In this document: positions 1 to 5,661 of the stretch, piece after piece | How positions within the stretch are numbered: position 1 is the first letter of the stretch | How the letters are laid out: each line of letters starts with the position of its first letter | Assembly: GCA_041844735.1 (NCBI GenBank) | Contig: JBGZBP010000061.1 | Location: forward strand, 1-6,436 | Source: CAJPNN01 sp041844735 | GTDB lineage: Bacteria; Bacillota; Clostridia; Peptostreptococcales; Anaerovoracaceae | Direction: 5' to 3' | Length of the DNA: 6,436 bases | Made by a program: the position numbers and the translations under genes | The notes under the pieces: model-generated | What the model was told of the DNA's origin: nothing | Database searches by the model: none | What the model saw: the letters and a program-made list of their open reading frames with translations, nothing else

Positions 1-98
1 AATCGGATATTTTTATGTAAACACCAAAGCTTTAAAGATTATATTATTATGTAGAAATTAACTAATTTTGAGAGAAAAATATTGTAATAGATTGCAGA

Positions 99-125
99 TT
101 GCAGACAATACAAATTTATGATAAT
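99..125 (+). promoter_or_regulatory. Possible iolG promoter (weak)
   Basis: The best promoter-like pair I can find upstream of iolG is TTGCAG at 99-104 and GATAAT at 120-125, with a short 15-nt spacer. TATGAT at 117-122 overlaps the latter and is an alternative -10. Transcription would start near 132, placing the palindrome at 142-153 just downstream of the start, a usual place for a repressor site. The -35 box lies in a tandem 7-bp duplication (AGATTGC, 89-102). The match is poor and the assignment rests mostly on position. Confidence 0.25.
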
Positions 126-141
126 GTGAATATTCAGATAT

Positions 142-153
142 GTTCACGTGAAC
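142..153. promoter_or_regulatory. Putative LacI-family operator upstream of iolG
   Basis: GTTCACGTGAAC is a perfect 12-bp palindrome centred on CG, 29 nt before the iolG start codon. LacI/GalR-family repressors characteristically bind palindromes with a central CpG, into which the hinge helix inserts a leucine. A LacI-family gene lies convergently just beyond this operon, so it is the natural candidate to bind here. The palindrome is seen directly; the protein-site pairing is inference. No second copy was found in the window. Confidence 0.6.
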
Positions 154-182
154 GCAAGTAATTAGCACAAAGTGAGGACAAA

Positions 183-1199
183 ATGAATGATTTAAGAATA
201 GGAATAATAGGATGTGGAATGATAGGCAGAGAGCACCTGAAAAGACTTCGACACAGAATTCGAGGCTGCAGTGTTACAGCACTATGTGACTCATCTTTAG
301 AGTGCTTGAACAAGGCTGCAGAGATAGCAGAGGGTGAGGCAGAGAAATATGAAGACGCATCAAAGCTTATAAATGATAAAAATGTTGATGCAATACTCGT
401 TGCAACCCCCGGATTTGCTCATGGCGATTCGGTTCTTGCTTCAATAGAAGCAGGAAAACCTGTTTTTTGTGAAAAACCGCTTGCTACAACTGCAAAAGTC
501 TGTAGAGAAATAGTGAAAGCAGAAACCGCTTTTGGCAGAAGACTGGTGCAGGTGGGATTTATGAGGCGATATGATCGGGGATATCGGCAGATAAAGAGTC
601 TGCTGGAGTCCGGGGACTTTGGAGAACCGCTAATTGTAAAGTGTACACATAGAGCTATTTCTGTAGATGATTCCTATACTACGGAAATGGCAGTGACAGA
701 TACCGCCATACATGAAATAGACTGTCTGCGTTGGCTGTTGAACGACGACTGGCAGGAGGTGTGCTGTATTATGGGCAAAGATACAAAATATGCGCATAAA
801 GAGCTTTCAGATCCGCAGGTTATGATTATGAAAACGAAAAAGGGCATAACGGCTGTGCTGGAGGTTTTTGTAAATTGTAAATTCGGATATGATATTAACT
901 GCGAGATTGTATGTGAGGATGGGGTCATAAATCTTCCGTCTCCGGCATTTCCCACGATTCGCAAGGACTGTAAGATTTCAACCGATATTGAGCAGAATTG
1001 GATGCTGAGATTTATAGATTCCTACGATGTAGAGCTTCAGGAATGGGTAGAGTGTGTAAAGCGGGGAGAGCTTTCGGGACCTACGGCCTGGGACGGGTAT
1101 CTTGCAGAGGTTACGGCGGACGCTCTTGTTGCAGCTCAGACCTCCGGCAAATGCGAAAGAGTTGAAACAGATAAAATGCCGAAGCTTTACGAGGCATAG
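183..1199 (+). CDS. iolG: Inositol 2-dehydrogenase (myo-/D-chiro-inositol), IolG
   Basis: NAD-dependent Gfo/Idh/MocA-family cytoplasmic oxidoreductase. It oxidises myo-inositol to 2-keto-myo-inositol (scyllo-inosose); family members also interconvert D-chiro-inositol and its 1-keto form. The 338-residue protein has the usual length. The N-terminal Rossmann domain carries GxGxxG at G10-G12-G15. The EKP motif is at 97-99, with K98 catalytic. D173 and H177 (in HEID) complete the K/D/H catalytic set, each one residue beyond the K97/D172/H176 I recall for Bacillus subtilis IolG. Long stretches match that protein as remembered, including RLVQVGFMRRYD (120-131), NDD (187-189) and SGPTAWDGY (298-306). 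The start is supported by GTGAGGA at 172-178, 4 nt from ATG. It is first in an operon with iolI, 13 nt downstream, probably controlled through the palindrome at 142-153. A scyllo-inositol dehydrogenase is a less likely alternative. Confidence 0.93.
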   Translation: MNDLRIGIIGCGMIGREHLKRLRHRIRGCSVTALCDSSLECLNKAAEIAEGEAEKYEDASKLINDKNVDAILVATPGFAHGDSVLASIEAGKPVFCEKPLATTAKVCREIVKAETAFGRRLVQVGFMRRYDRGYRQIKSLLESGDFGEPLIVKCTHRAISVDDSYTTEMAVTDTAIHEIDCLRWLLNDDWQEVCCIMGKDTKYAHKELSDPQVMIMKTKKGITAVLEVFVNCKFGYDINCEIVCEDGVINLPSPAFPTIRKDCKISTDIEQNWMLRFIDSYDVELQEWVECVKRGELSGPTAWDGYLAEVTADALVAAQTSGKCERVETDKMPKLYEA

Positions 1200-1212
1200 G
1201 AAGGGAGCAAAG

Positions 1213-2076
1213 ATGAAAATAGGATTTAATGAGGGCTGTAATCGGTTTTGTGATAATCAGTCTGTATTGGAGGATGTCAGGCTGTGTGACAAATATGATA
1301 TTGATTATATTGACGTACAGTCAGAATGTTTGGAGCGGGATTTGAACGAAGGGAAATATACCCTTGAGGAATTGGGAGAAGCATTTAAAAAATCCAAGGT
1401 TAAAATGCTCTCATACAATGCCTTGTGTTTTTTCAATATGAAGACAAGCCAAAGGGAAAGGGACGAGGTTTTTGCAGAGCTTGATAAAATAATCAGCCGC
1501 TGCAGAATTTTAGGCTGCAATATAATAGTTATTGTTCCCACCATGAATATTTCCGTACCAGCGACTATTGATGATATTCACAGAGACGCTGTAGAGATGA
1601 TAGAGGAGATGGTCAAAAAAGTGGAGCCCTTTGATATTAGATTGTCCATAGAATTTTGCGGAAGTCCCGCAATGACAATTAACAGATTTGAGGAGGCATA
1701 CGCAATAGCTTCACAAATAAATCATCCATTGGTTGGCATCACTTTGGATCAGTATCATTTTCATGCGATGGCGTCAAGCTTTGAGGCGCTTTCAAAAGCT
1801 GATGGAAGAAAAATTTTTATATGGCATTTGAACGGCATGGAGAATATGCCCTGTGGGGCAGCATACAACAATGACGAAATACGCTTATGGCCGGGAGAAA
1901 GCGGGGACTGCCTGGATCATAGGCTGTATGCGGATACACTGAAAAAGATTGGGTTTGAAGGGGATGCATGCACCATTGAGGTATTTCGACCGGAATACTA
2001 CAGGCTAAGCAATGAGGATAATATTGCAAAAGCTGCAAAAGTAACCAGGGAGCATATATTAAAATACTGGAATTAG
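1213..2076 (+). CDS. iolI: 2-keto-myo-inositol isomerase, IolI
   Basis: TIM-barrel enzyme of the xylose isomerase-like / AP endonuclease 2 superfamily. It interconverts 2-keto-myo-inositol and 1-keto-D-chiro-inositol in the cytoplasm. The 287-residue protein has all four metal ligands expected from B. subtilis IolI: E147 (SIEF), D179 (TLD), H205 (IWHL) and E256 (IEVFRPEYY). The spacing agrees with E142, D174, H200 and E246 of that protein. Other shared stretches are YNALCFFN (68-75), YHFHAM (181-186), KADGRKIFIWH (195-205) and LWPGE (225-229). An in-frame ATG exists at 1102, but it lies inside iolG and adds residues unlike the family. The start at 1213 has AAGGGAG at 1201-1207, 5 nt upstream, and gives the family's MKxxFNE beginning. 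It is co-transcribed with iolG. The related dehydratase IolE is less likely because the similarity to IolI runs end to end. Confidence 0.9.
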   Translation: MKIGFNEGCNRFCDNQSVLEDVRLCDKYDIDYIDVQSECLERDLNEGKYTLEELGEAFKKSKVKMLSYNALCFFNMKTSQRERDEVFAELDKIISRCRILGCNIIVIVPTMNISVPATIDDIHRDAVEMIEEMVKKVEPFDIRLSIEFCGSPAMTINRFEEAYAIASQINHPLVGITLDQYHFHAMASSFEALSKADGRKIFIWHLNGMENMPCGAAYNNDEIRLWPGESGDCLDHRLYADTLKKIGFEGDACTIEVFRPEYYRLSNEDNIAKAAKVTREHILKYWN

Positions 2077-2100
2077 GTGTATTCGCACATAAATCAGATA

Positions 2101-2141
2101 AAATAAAGGATACTGAATATGAATTACAGTGTCCTTTATTT
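2101..2141. terminator. Bidirectional terminator between iolI and the lacI-type gene
   Basis: Arms 2101-2115 and 2127-2141 form a 15-bp stem with a single G-U pair and an 11-nt loop. The arms start AAATAAAGG and end CCTTTATTT, so each transcript ends its hairpin in a U-rich run. It lies 24 nt after the iolI stop and 33 nt beyond the stop of the convergent regulator gene, so it can serve both. The U tract is part of the stem rather than following it, which makes efficiency hard to judge. Confidence 0.75.
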
Positions 2142-2152
2142 CAGTGTGTATA

Positions 2153-2176
2153 AAACAAAAATAAATATTTTTGTTT
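2153..2176. repeat. AT-only perfect inverted repeat over the regulator's stop codon
   Basis: Arms of 11 bp, AAACAAAAATA at 2153-2163 and its exact complement at 2166-2176, are separated by 2 nt. Apart from one C-G pair it is all A/T. It overlaps the last two bases read in the stop codon of the regulator gene (2175-2177 on the + strand). It may add to termination with the stronger hairpin at 2101-2141, or be a DNA-bending or protein site. The function is not determinable from sequence. Confidence 0.5.
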
Positions 2177-3203
2177 ACATATAGTTATATTTGCAGCGAA
2201 TATCGTTTCTTATATAGTAACAAACCTCTTTAGGCTTTTCATTTGTCAGTATATAGTTAATTAAAAGGTCAAGGGGCTGCGATGCCTGGCGGTGTGCGTC
2301 CTGGTCTATGAGAAAATCTATTGTATCATTTGCAAGATTTTGAACTGTTTCGGGAGTAATATCATGACACACCAGTTTAATTTTATGCTGAAGATTAAGT
2401 TCCCGTATGGCTCTGCATACCCCACCCTGACCATTAGATACAATATATATTCCATCTATATTTGAATCCTCTAAAAGTCGTCTTTTTGTGATTTCGTATG
2501 CAGCCGCGTCGTAATCATTGCTTCGCTCAAGAGGGAGAACACTTATTCCGGGGCAGCTTGTATATGCCTCGGAGCAAAATCCGTCTAAACGTCTGGTGTG
2601 AGATAAATTTGACAGATGTCCGGCTATTATCATAACCTGTCCTTGCCCGTTAAGAAGTATATTCATAAGTCCGGCGCAGGTGCGACCGCTCAAATATGAA
2701 TCCTGCCCTACATAGCACATTCTTCTTGAGGTTGGGAGGTCGGAATTGAAAGTAACCACCGGTATATTTTGATCCGCTAAATTATTTACAAGTTCGGTAA
2801 TCTGAGAGTTTTCAATGGGAGTAAGAGCTATTCCGCTTACACCCTCCTCCTGAAATTCATGGAGCGCATTCAGCTGCTCTTTGAGATCAATAGCTTTAGA
2901 GCTCTTAACAATAAATTCAGCTCCTTTTTTTCGAATTTCAGGTCTTATGTGTTCAAGCTCTTCAAGCACACACTGCATAAAAGGGCTGTCTAAGGATTGA
3001 ATATAGATACCGAGCTTGATAGGTTTTTTTGAGCGCACCAAAAGACTGGCAGCCATGTTTTGCTGGTATCCAAGCTCCCGAACTATTTTTTTGATTTTTG
3101 CCTCAACAGCAGGACTGACTCTCCCTCTATTGTTTATAACTCTGTCTACCGTGCCTCGAGATACACCTGCAAGCTTTGCAATTTGTGCTTGTGTAACGCC
3201 CAT
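2175..3203 (-). CDS. LacI-family transcriptional regulator, probable controller of iolG-iolI
   Basis: A 342-residue DNA-binding regulator of normal LacI/GalR length. The helix-turn-helix spans residues 4-23, with recognition helix SRGTVDRVIN at 15-24. The hinge segment GYQQNMAASLL (45-55) keeps the leucines used for minor-groove insertion at a central CpG. Residues 62-330 form a periplasmic-binding-protein-like sensor domain, with a sugar-binding-type stretch FNSD (152-155) and YVGQDSYLSGRTCAGLM (164-180). The start is supported by GGAGAG just upstream of the ATG (3212-3207 on the - strand) and a good promoter. It is convergent with the inositol operon, and the palindrome before iolG fits its family. 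An inositol or keto-inositol effector is inference from position only. Known inositol regulators such as Bacillus IolR (DeoR family) belong to other families, so this pairing is unusual. Confidence 0.88.
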   Translation of the reverse strand: MGVTQAQIAKLAGVSRGTVDRVINNRGRVSPAVEAKIKKIVRELGYQQNMAASLLVRSKKPIKLGIYIQSLDSPFMQCVLEELEHIRPEIRKKGAEFIVKSSKAIDLKEQLNALHEFQEEGVSGIALTPIENSQITELVNNLADQNIPVVTFNSDLPTSRRMCYVGQDSYLSGRTCAGLMNILLNGQGQVMIIAGHLSNLSHTRRLDGFCSEAYTSCPGISVLPLERSNDYDAAAYEITKRRLLEDSNIDGIYIVSNGQGGVCRAIRELNLQHKIKLVCHDITPETVQNLANDTIDFLIDQDAHRQASQPLDLLINYILTNEKPKEVCYYIRNDIRCKYNYM

Positions 3204-3242
3204 AAACTCTCCATTTTTGTTAATGACGACCTATTAATTGTA

Positions 3243-3272
3243 ATTGTATCATGTGCATATATGTGCAGTCAA
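3243..3272 (-). promoter_or_regulatory. Promoter of the LacI-family regulator gene
   Basis: Read on the - strand: TTGACT (3272-3267), an 18-nt spacer, then TACAAT (3248-3243). Each box matches the sigma-A consensus at five of six positions. The predicted start is near 3236, giving a leader of about 33 nt. The spacer is occupied by TGCACAT repeats, which suggests that something, perhaps the regulator itself, controls this promoter. Confidence 0.65.
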
Positions 3273-3281
3273 TGATGTGCA
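3251..3281. repeat. Three TGCACAT repeats in the regulator promoter (possible operators)
   Basis: ATGTGCA occurs on the + strand at 3251-3257, 3261-3267 and 3275-3281, spaced 10 and 14 bp apart. The first two also form a near-palindrome, TGCATATATGTGCA (3254-3267), matching at six of seven pairs. The repeats lie on one helical face for the first pair and cover the -35 box and spacer, typical of autoregulation. The sequence differs from the palindrome before iolG, so a second DNA-binding protein cannot be excluded. Confidence 0.5.
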
Positions 3282-3443
3282 TAATAATTGAAAGGCAAGC
3301 TTCAGGAGTAATAAAGATAAAATCTCACCATATTTTTGCAGATTTTTCGGCACGATTGTATTTGAAAATGGTATTTTTTATGGAAATTATCAGAAAATAA
3401 TGATTTCAGTAAAATAAGGTTAAAAATCGGTATAGGAGGGGAG
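3282..3443. other. AT-rich intergenic stretch without a gene
   Basis: This is part of the 330-bp gap between the divergently transcribed regulator and cyclase genes. I see no coding region with a ribosome binding site, and no tRNA or riboswitch signature. The only structure is a weak hairpin: GAAATTAT (3383-3390) pairs with ATGATTTC (3400-3407), with one G-U pair and a 9-nt loop. An AGGAGGGGAG stretch at 3434-3443 resembles a ribosome binding site, but no start codon opening a reading frame of any length follows it. Confidence 0.4.
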
Positions 3444-3445
3444 AG

Positions 3446-3474
3446 TTTACAAGCATAAACTTTAAGTATATAAT
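3446..3474 (+). promoter_or_regulatory. Promoter of the PAS-GGDEF gene
   Basis: TTTACA (3446-3451), a 17-nt spacer and a perfect TATAAT (3469-3474) make a near-consensus sigma-A promoter. Transcription would start near 3481 and leave a leader of about 53 nt. An inverted repeat overlaps the -35 box: AGTTTA (3444-3449) and TAAACT (3456-3461), 6 nt apart. It could be a small operator. Confidence 0.75.
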
Positions 3475-3521
3475 AATTTAACAATAATTTAATAATACTG
3501 TGCTTCAAAATTCATATTTCA

Positions 3522-3528
3522 GGGGGGG
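3522..3528 (+). promoter_or_regulatory. Seven-G ribosome binding site of the cyclase gene
   Basis: The Shine-Dalgarno position is occupied by an uninterrupted run of seven G after an A, 5 nt before the ATG at 3534. It can pair with the CCUCC of 16S rRNA only in part, and the register is ambiguous. A homopolymer here could slip during replication and change spacing, hence translation. Confidence 0.55.
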
Positions 3529-3533
3529 TAATT

Positions 3534-4430
3534 ATGAATAAAGAGGAAATGTACCTTAATATTGTTAATTCTATAAGCGACGGCGTTTATTTTGTGGATA
3601 CCGACAGGACAATCACCTTTTGGAACAAGGCGGCAGAGAAAATTACAGGATACAGTGCGGAGGAAATAGTATTTAAGCAATGTGCAGACAGCAAGCTGAA
3701 CCATATAGATGAGGACGGCAGACCGCTTTGCATAGTAGGATGCCCGTTATATGCGACAATTATTGATGGCAAGGGCAGAAAGGAGAGGGTGTTTGTCAGG
3801 CATAAGGATGGCTATAGGATTCCAATACGTGTAAACATTCAACCGGTATATTTCGATGGGAAGATTATTGGAGCCGTAGAGCTGTTTGCCCCTGATTCCC
3901 CTAAGGTTTATGATGATAAACTAGTGGAAAGCCTTCATAACCAAGCCATGCATGATGCCTTAACAGGGCTTCCCAACAGAACGTATCTTGACAGTTATTT
4001 GGGATATAAAATGAGTGAGTATGACAGATTCCATTCAAAGTTTGCAGTGTTCTTTGCAGATATCGACAATTTCCGGGATTTTAACAATACTTACGGTCAT
4101 GATGTGGGCGATATGGTACTGAAAAATGTTGCCATGAGTATTCAAAAGAGTACCAGGAAAACAGACTTTGTTGGCCGATGGGGAGGGGAAGAGTTTATAG
4201 GGATTATATCTATAAGCAAGGACTATGAGGCAACTATTTTAGCGGATCAGTTCAGAACCTTAGTGGAGAGTACACAGGTGACAACAGACAAGGGGCTTTT
4301 GAATGTCACTATCAGCGTTGGAGTAACAATTGTAAAGAACGGAGATGACGTAGAGACGCTTATTAAAAGAGTCGATAAAGCCATGTATAAGAGTAAAGAA
4401 GCCGGGAAGAACAGGGTTACCATAGTATAA
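3534..4430 (+). CDS. PAS-GGDEF diguanylate cyclase, soluble
   Basis: Predicted to make cyclic di-GMP from two GTP in the cytoplasm. The 298-residue protein has no membrane segment. A PAS sensor domain spans about residues 5-120, with the typical WNKAAEKITGY (30-40). A GGDEF domain spans about 137-298 and begins DALTGLPNR (141-149). The metal-binding DxD is D176/D178. The nucleotide-contact region is NNTYGHDVGD (184-193), and the signature is GGEEF at 217-221, so the active site is intact. RKTD at 208-211 sits in the exact position of the RxxD product-inhibition site. The PAS domain carries C50, H57, C66 and C70 (LCIVGCPL, 65-72), which may bind a metal or cofactor or act as a redox switch. 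It has its own promoter and no co-transcribed partner. The signal and targets are unknown. Confidence 0.93.
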   Translation: MNKEEMYLNIVNSISDGVYFVDTDRTITFWNKAAEKITGYSAEEIVFKQCADSKLNHIDEDGRPLCIVGCPLYATIIDGKGRKERVFVRHKDGYRIPIRVNIQPVYFDGKIIGAVELFAPDSPKVYDDKLVESLHNQAMHDALTGLPNRTYLDSYLGYKMSEYDRFHSKFAVFFADIDNFRDFNNTYGHDVGDMVLKNVAMSIQKSTRKTDFVGRWGGEEFIGIISISKDYEATILADQFRTLVESTQVTTDKGLLNVTISVGVTIVKNGDDVETLIKRVDKAMYKSKEAGKNRVTIV

Positions 4431-4491
4431 CCACATTGAACTGCTTGCTGCGTATCACATGCACATATTAATAGTCAATAATATAACTTTG
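4431..4491. other. Short gap between convergent genes, no clear terminator
   Basis: The cyclase and kinase genes converge here. I find only a weak A/T hairpin, ATATTA (4465-4470) with TAATAT (4479-4484), and no GC-rich stem followed by a U run for either direction. The gap also holds a sequence resembling the regulator's promoter (4452-4479), described separately. Confidence 0.45.
4452..4479 (-). promoter_or_regulatory. Sequence resembling the LacI-type gene's promoter/operator
   Basis: On the - strand this stretch starts ATTGACT and ends TGATAC. It agrees with the regulator promoter (3273-3246) at 21 of 28 positions without gaps, including ATAT and TGCA in the middle. The -35 box TTGACT is kept, but the -10 position reads TACGCA instead of TACAAT, so as a promoter it would be weak. 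If used, it would read antisense into the cyclase gene. As a protein-binding site it may share the factor that acts at 3251-3281. The relationship is seen by eye and the role is inference. Confidence 0.3.
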
Positions 4492-5661
4492 CTATATATC
4501 CGAGTCTGCAATAGGCAGGTGTACAACAAATATCGTTCCCTCCTGCGGAATACTTTCTATATGAATGGAGCCTCCATGCAATCTTACAACTTCACTGACG
4601 AGAGACAGTCCAAGTCCTACGCTGCCCATACTGCGGCTTCTGGACTTATCTACACGGAAAAAGGGCTGAAAAACATTTTCCAAATGCTCCTTTGGTATTC
4701 CCTGTCCAGTATCACTTACACGAATTACTGCACCAAAGTTCTCTGCAGCTACGGATACTGTAACGCTTCCCTCAGGGTGATTGTATTTGATTCCGTTTTC
4801 CACAAGATTAAAAATCAGCCGATAAAGGAGTATATCACTTCCCGTCAGAGTAATATTTTCTCCATCCTGTAACAGAGTAATATTTTTTTTCTCCGCCAGC
4901 GGAGCGAGATCTGTGAGCACCTCTTCAATCAAGGGGGCAAGCTGAACCTTTTCATTTCTGGGTATAGTTTCCAAATCACTCATGGACAAAAGAGTTTTAA
5001 CCATATTTGACAATCTGTCGGTCTGCTCAGAAAGAGTAGCAATTGTATCCTTAGTTTCAGGTGAGGATGAATGCAGTTCGCTTTGATAAAAATCCAACTT
5101 GGCTTGCATAAGTGCAAGAGGTGTTCTAAGCTCATGCGCAGCGTTGCCTGCGAACTGTTTTTGTGTTTTAAATGCATCAGAAAGTCTCTCAAGCATTCGG
5201 TTAAGAGAACGGCTTAATACCTGAAACTCCGGTGTCGTATCCTCTTTAAGCCTTATTTCCGTGAGGTTTTTAACATGTACCTGCTCCACCTGTTCAGAAA
5301 AATCTTTGAGCGGTCTTAAGGATAATCCGCTGACGAAATAAGCAATAATACTGCTGATAAGGGTGACAAGGAACGTAATGATCCATCCGTTTAAGCTGAA
5401 TCCCGATTTTGTTTTTGACAGGTCAGCGGAAAATTTGTCGTAAAATTTGTTAAATTCCTCAGGCGTCATATCAATAACAACAACATTTTCTTCATTATTG
5501 AGTACATCCTCAGCGTCGTTATATTCAATTAACGAATCAGCAAGGGTATCAAAATGATATGATCCTGAATAGTATAGAAGAAGATTCAGGGTAATGCATG
5601 TCATTGCAATCAAAAATGCAGTCATAAGGGTAATGCGCCATTGAAACGACAAACTTTTCAT
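4492..5661 (-). CDS. Membrane sensor histidine kinase (HAMP, HisKA, HATPase)
   Basis: A 389-residue transmembrane kinase that autophosphorylates on histidine and passes phosphate to the regulator encoded just upstream. The first membrane helix is about residues 9-30, an extracytoplasmic loop spans about 31-91, and the second helix is about 92-113. A HAMP linker occupies about 114-165. The H box is AAHELRTPL (174-182) with H176 phosphorylated. The N box is NLVENGIKY (285-293), the G1 box DTGQGIP (317-323), the F box FQPF (331-334) and the G2 box GLGL (349-352). All catalytic motifs are intact. The loop holds 13 acidic and only 4 lysine residues, which hints at cation or cationic-peptide sensing. 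The start codon overlaps the regulator's stop as ATGA, with GGAGG at 5675-5671. I do not recognise the subfamily from its loop. Confidence 0.93.
   Translation of the reverse strand: MKSLSFQWRITLMTAFLIAMTCITLNLLLYYSGSYHFDTLADSLIEYNDAEDVLNNEENVVVIDMTPEEFNKFYDKFSADLSKTKSGFSLNGWIITFLVTLISSIIAYFVSGLSLRPLKDFSEQVEQVHVKNLTEIRLKEDTTPEFQVLSRSLNRMLERLSDAFKTQKQFAGNAAHELRTPLALMQAKLDFYQSELHSSSPETKDTIATLSEQTDRLSNMVKTLLSMSDLETIPRNEKVQLAPLIEEVLTDLAPLAEKKNITLLQDGENITLTGSDILLYRLIFNLVENGIKYNHPEGSVTVSVAAENFGAVIRVSDTGQGIPKEHLENVFQPFFRVDKSRSRSMGSVGLGLSLVSEVVRLHGGSIHIESIPQEGTIFVVHLPIADSDI

Noticed and set aside
1102..1212. A 37-residue N-terminal extension of IolI from an upstream in-frame ATG
   Set aside because: It lies inside iolG, is rich in Arg/Leu unlike the family, and has no ribosome binding site. 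The ATG at 1213 has one and gives the family's N-terminus.
3016..3275. Two short + strand frames over the regulator's N-terminus
   Set aside because: They are complements of the conserved helix-turn-helix coding region, with no supporting signals.
3348..3366. Possible sigma-54 promoter (CGGCACG)
   Set aside because: The GG at -24 is present, but the required GC at -12 is missing at the right distance.
3302..3508. A 68-residue - strand frame in the gap before the cyclase gene
   Set aside because: It is low-complexity, rich in Leu/Tyr/Lys from AT-rich DNA, has no ribosome binding site, and overlaps the cyclase promoter.
3282..3533. A c-di-GMP riboswitch in the cyclase leader
   Set aside because: I found none of the conserved GEMM core bases or its paired helices. 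The mapped promoter leaves a leader of only about 53 nt.
4459..4872. A 137-residue + strand reading frame opposite the kinase gene
   Set aside because: It runs antisense to conserved kinase motifs (G1, G2 and N boxes), has no ribosome binding site and resembles no protein I know.
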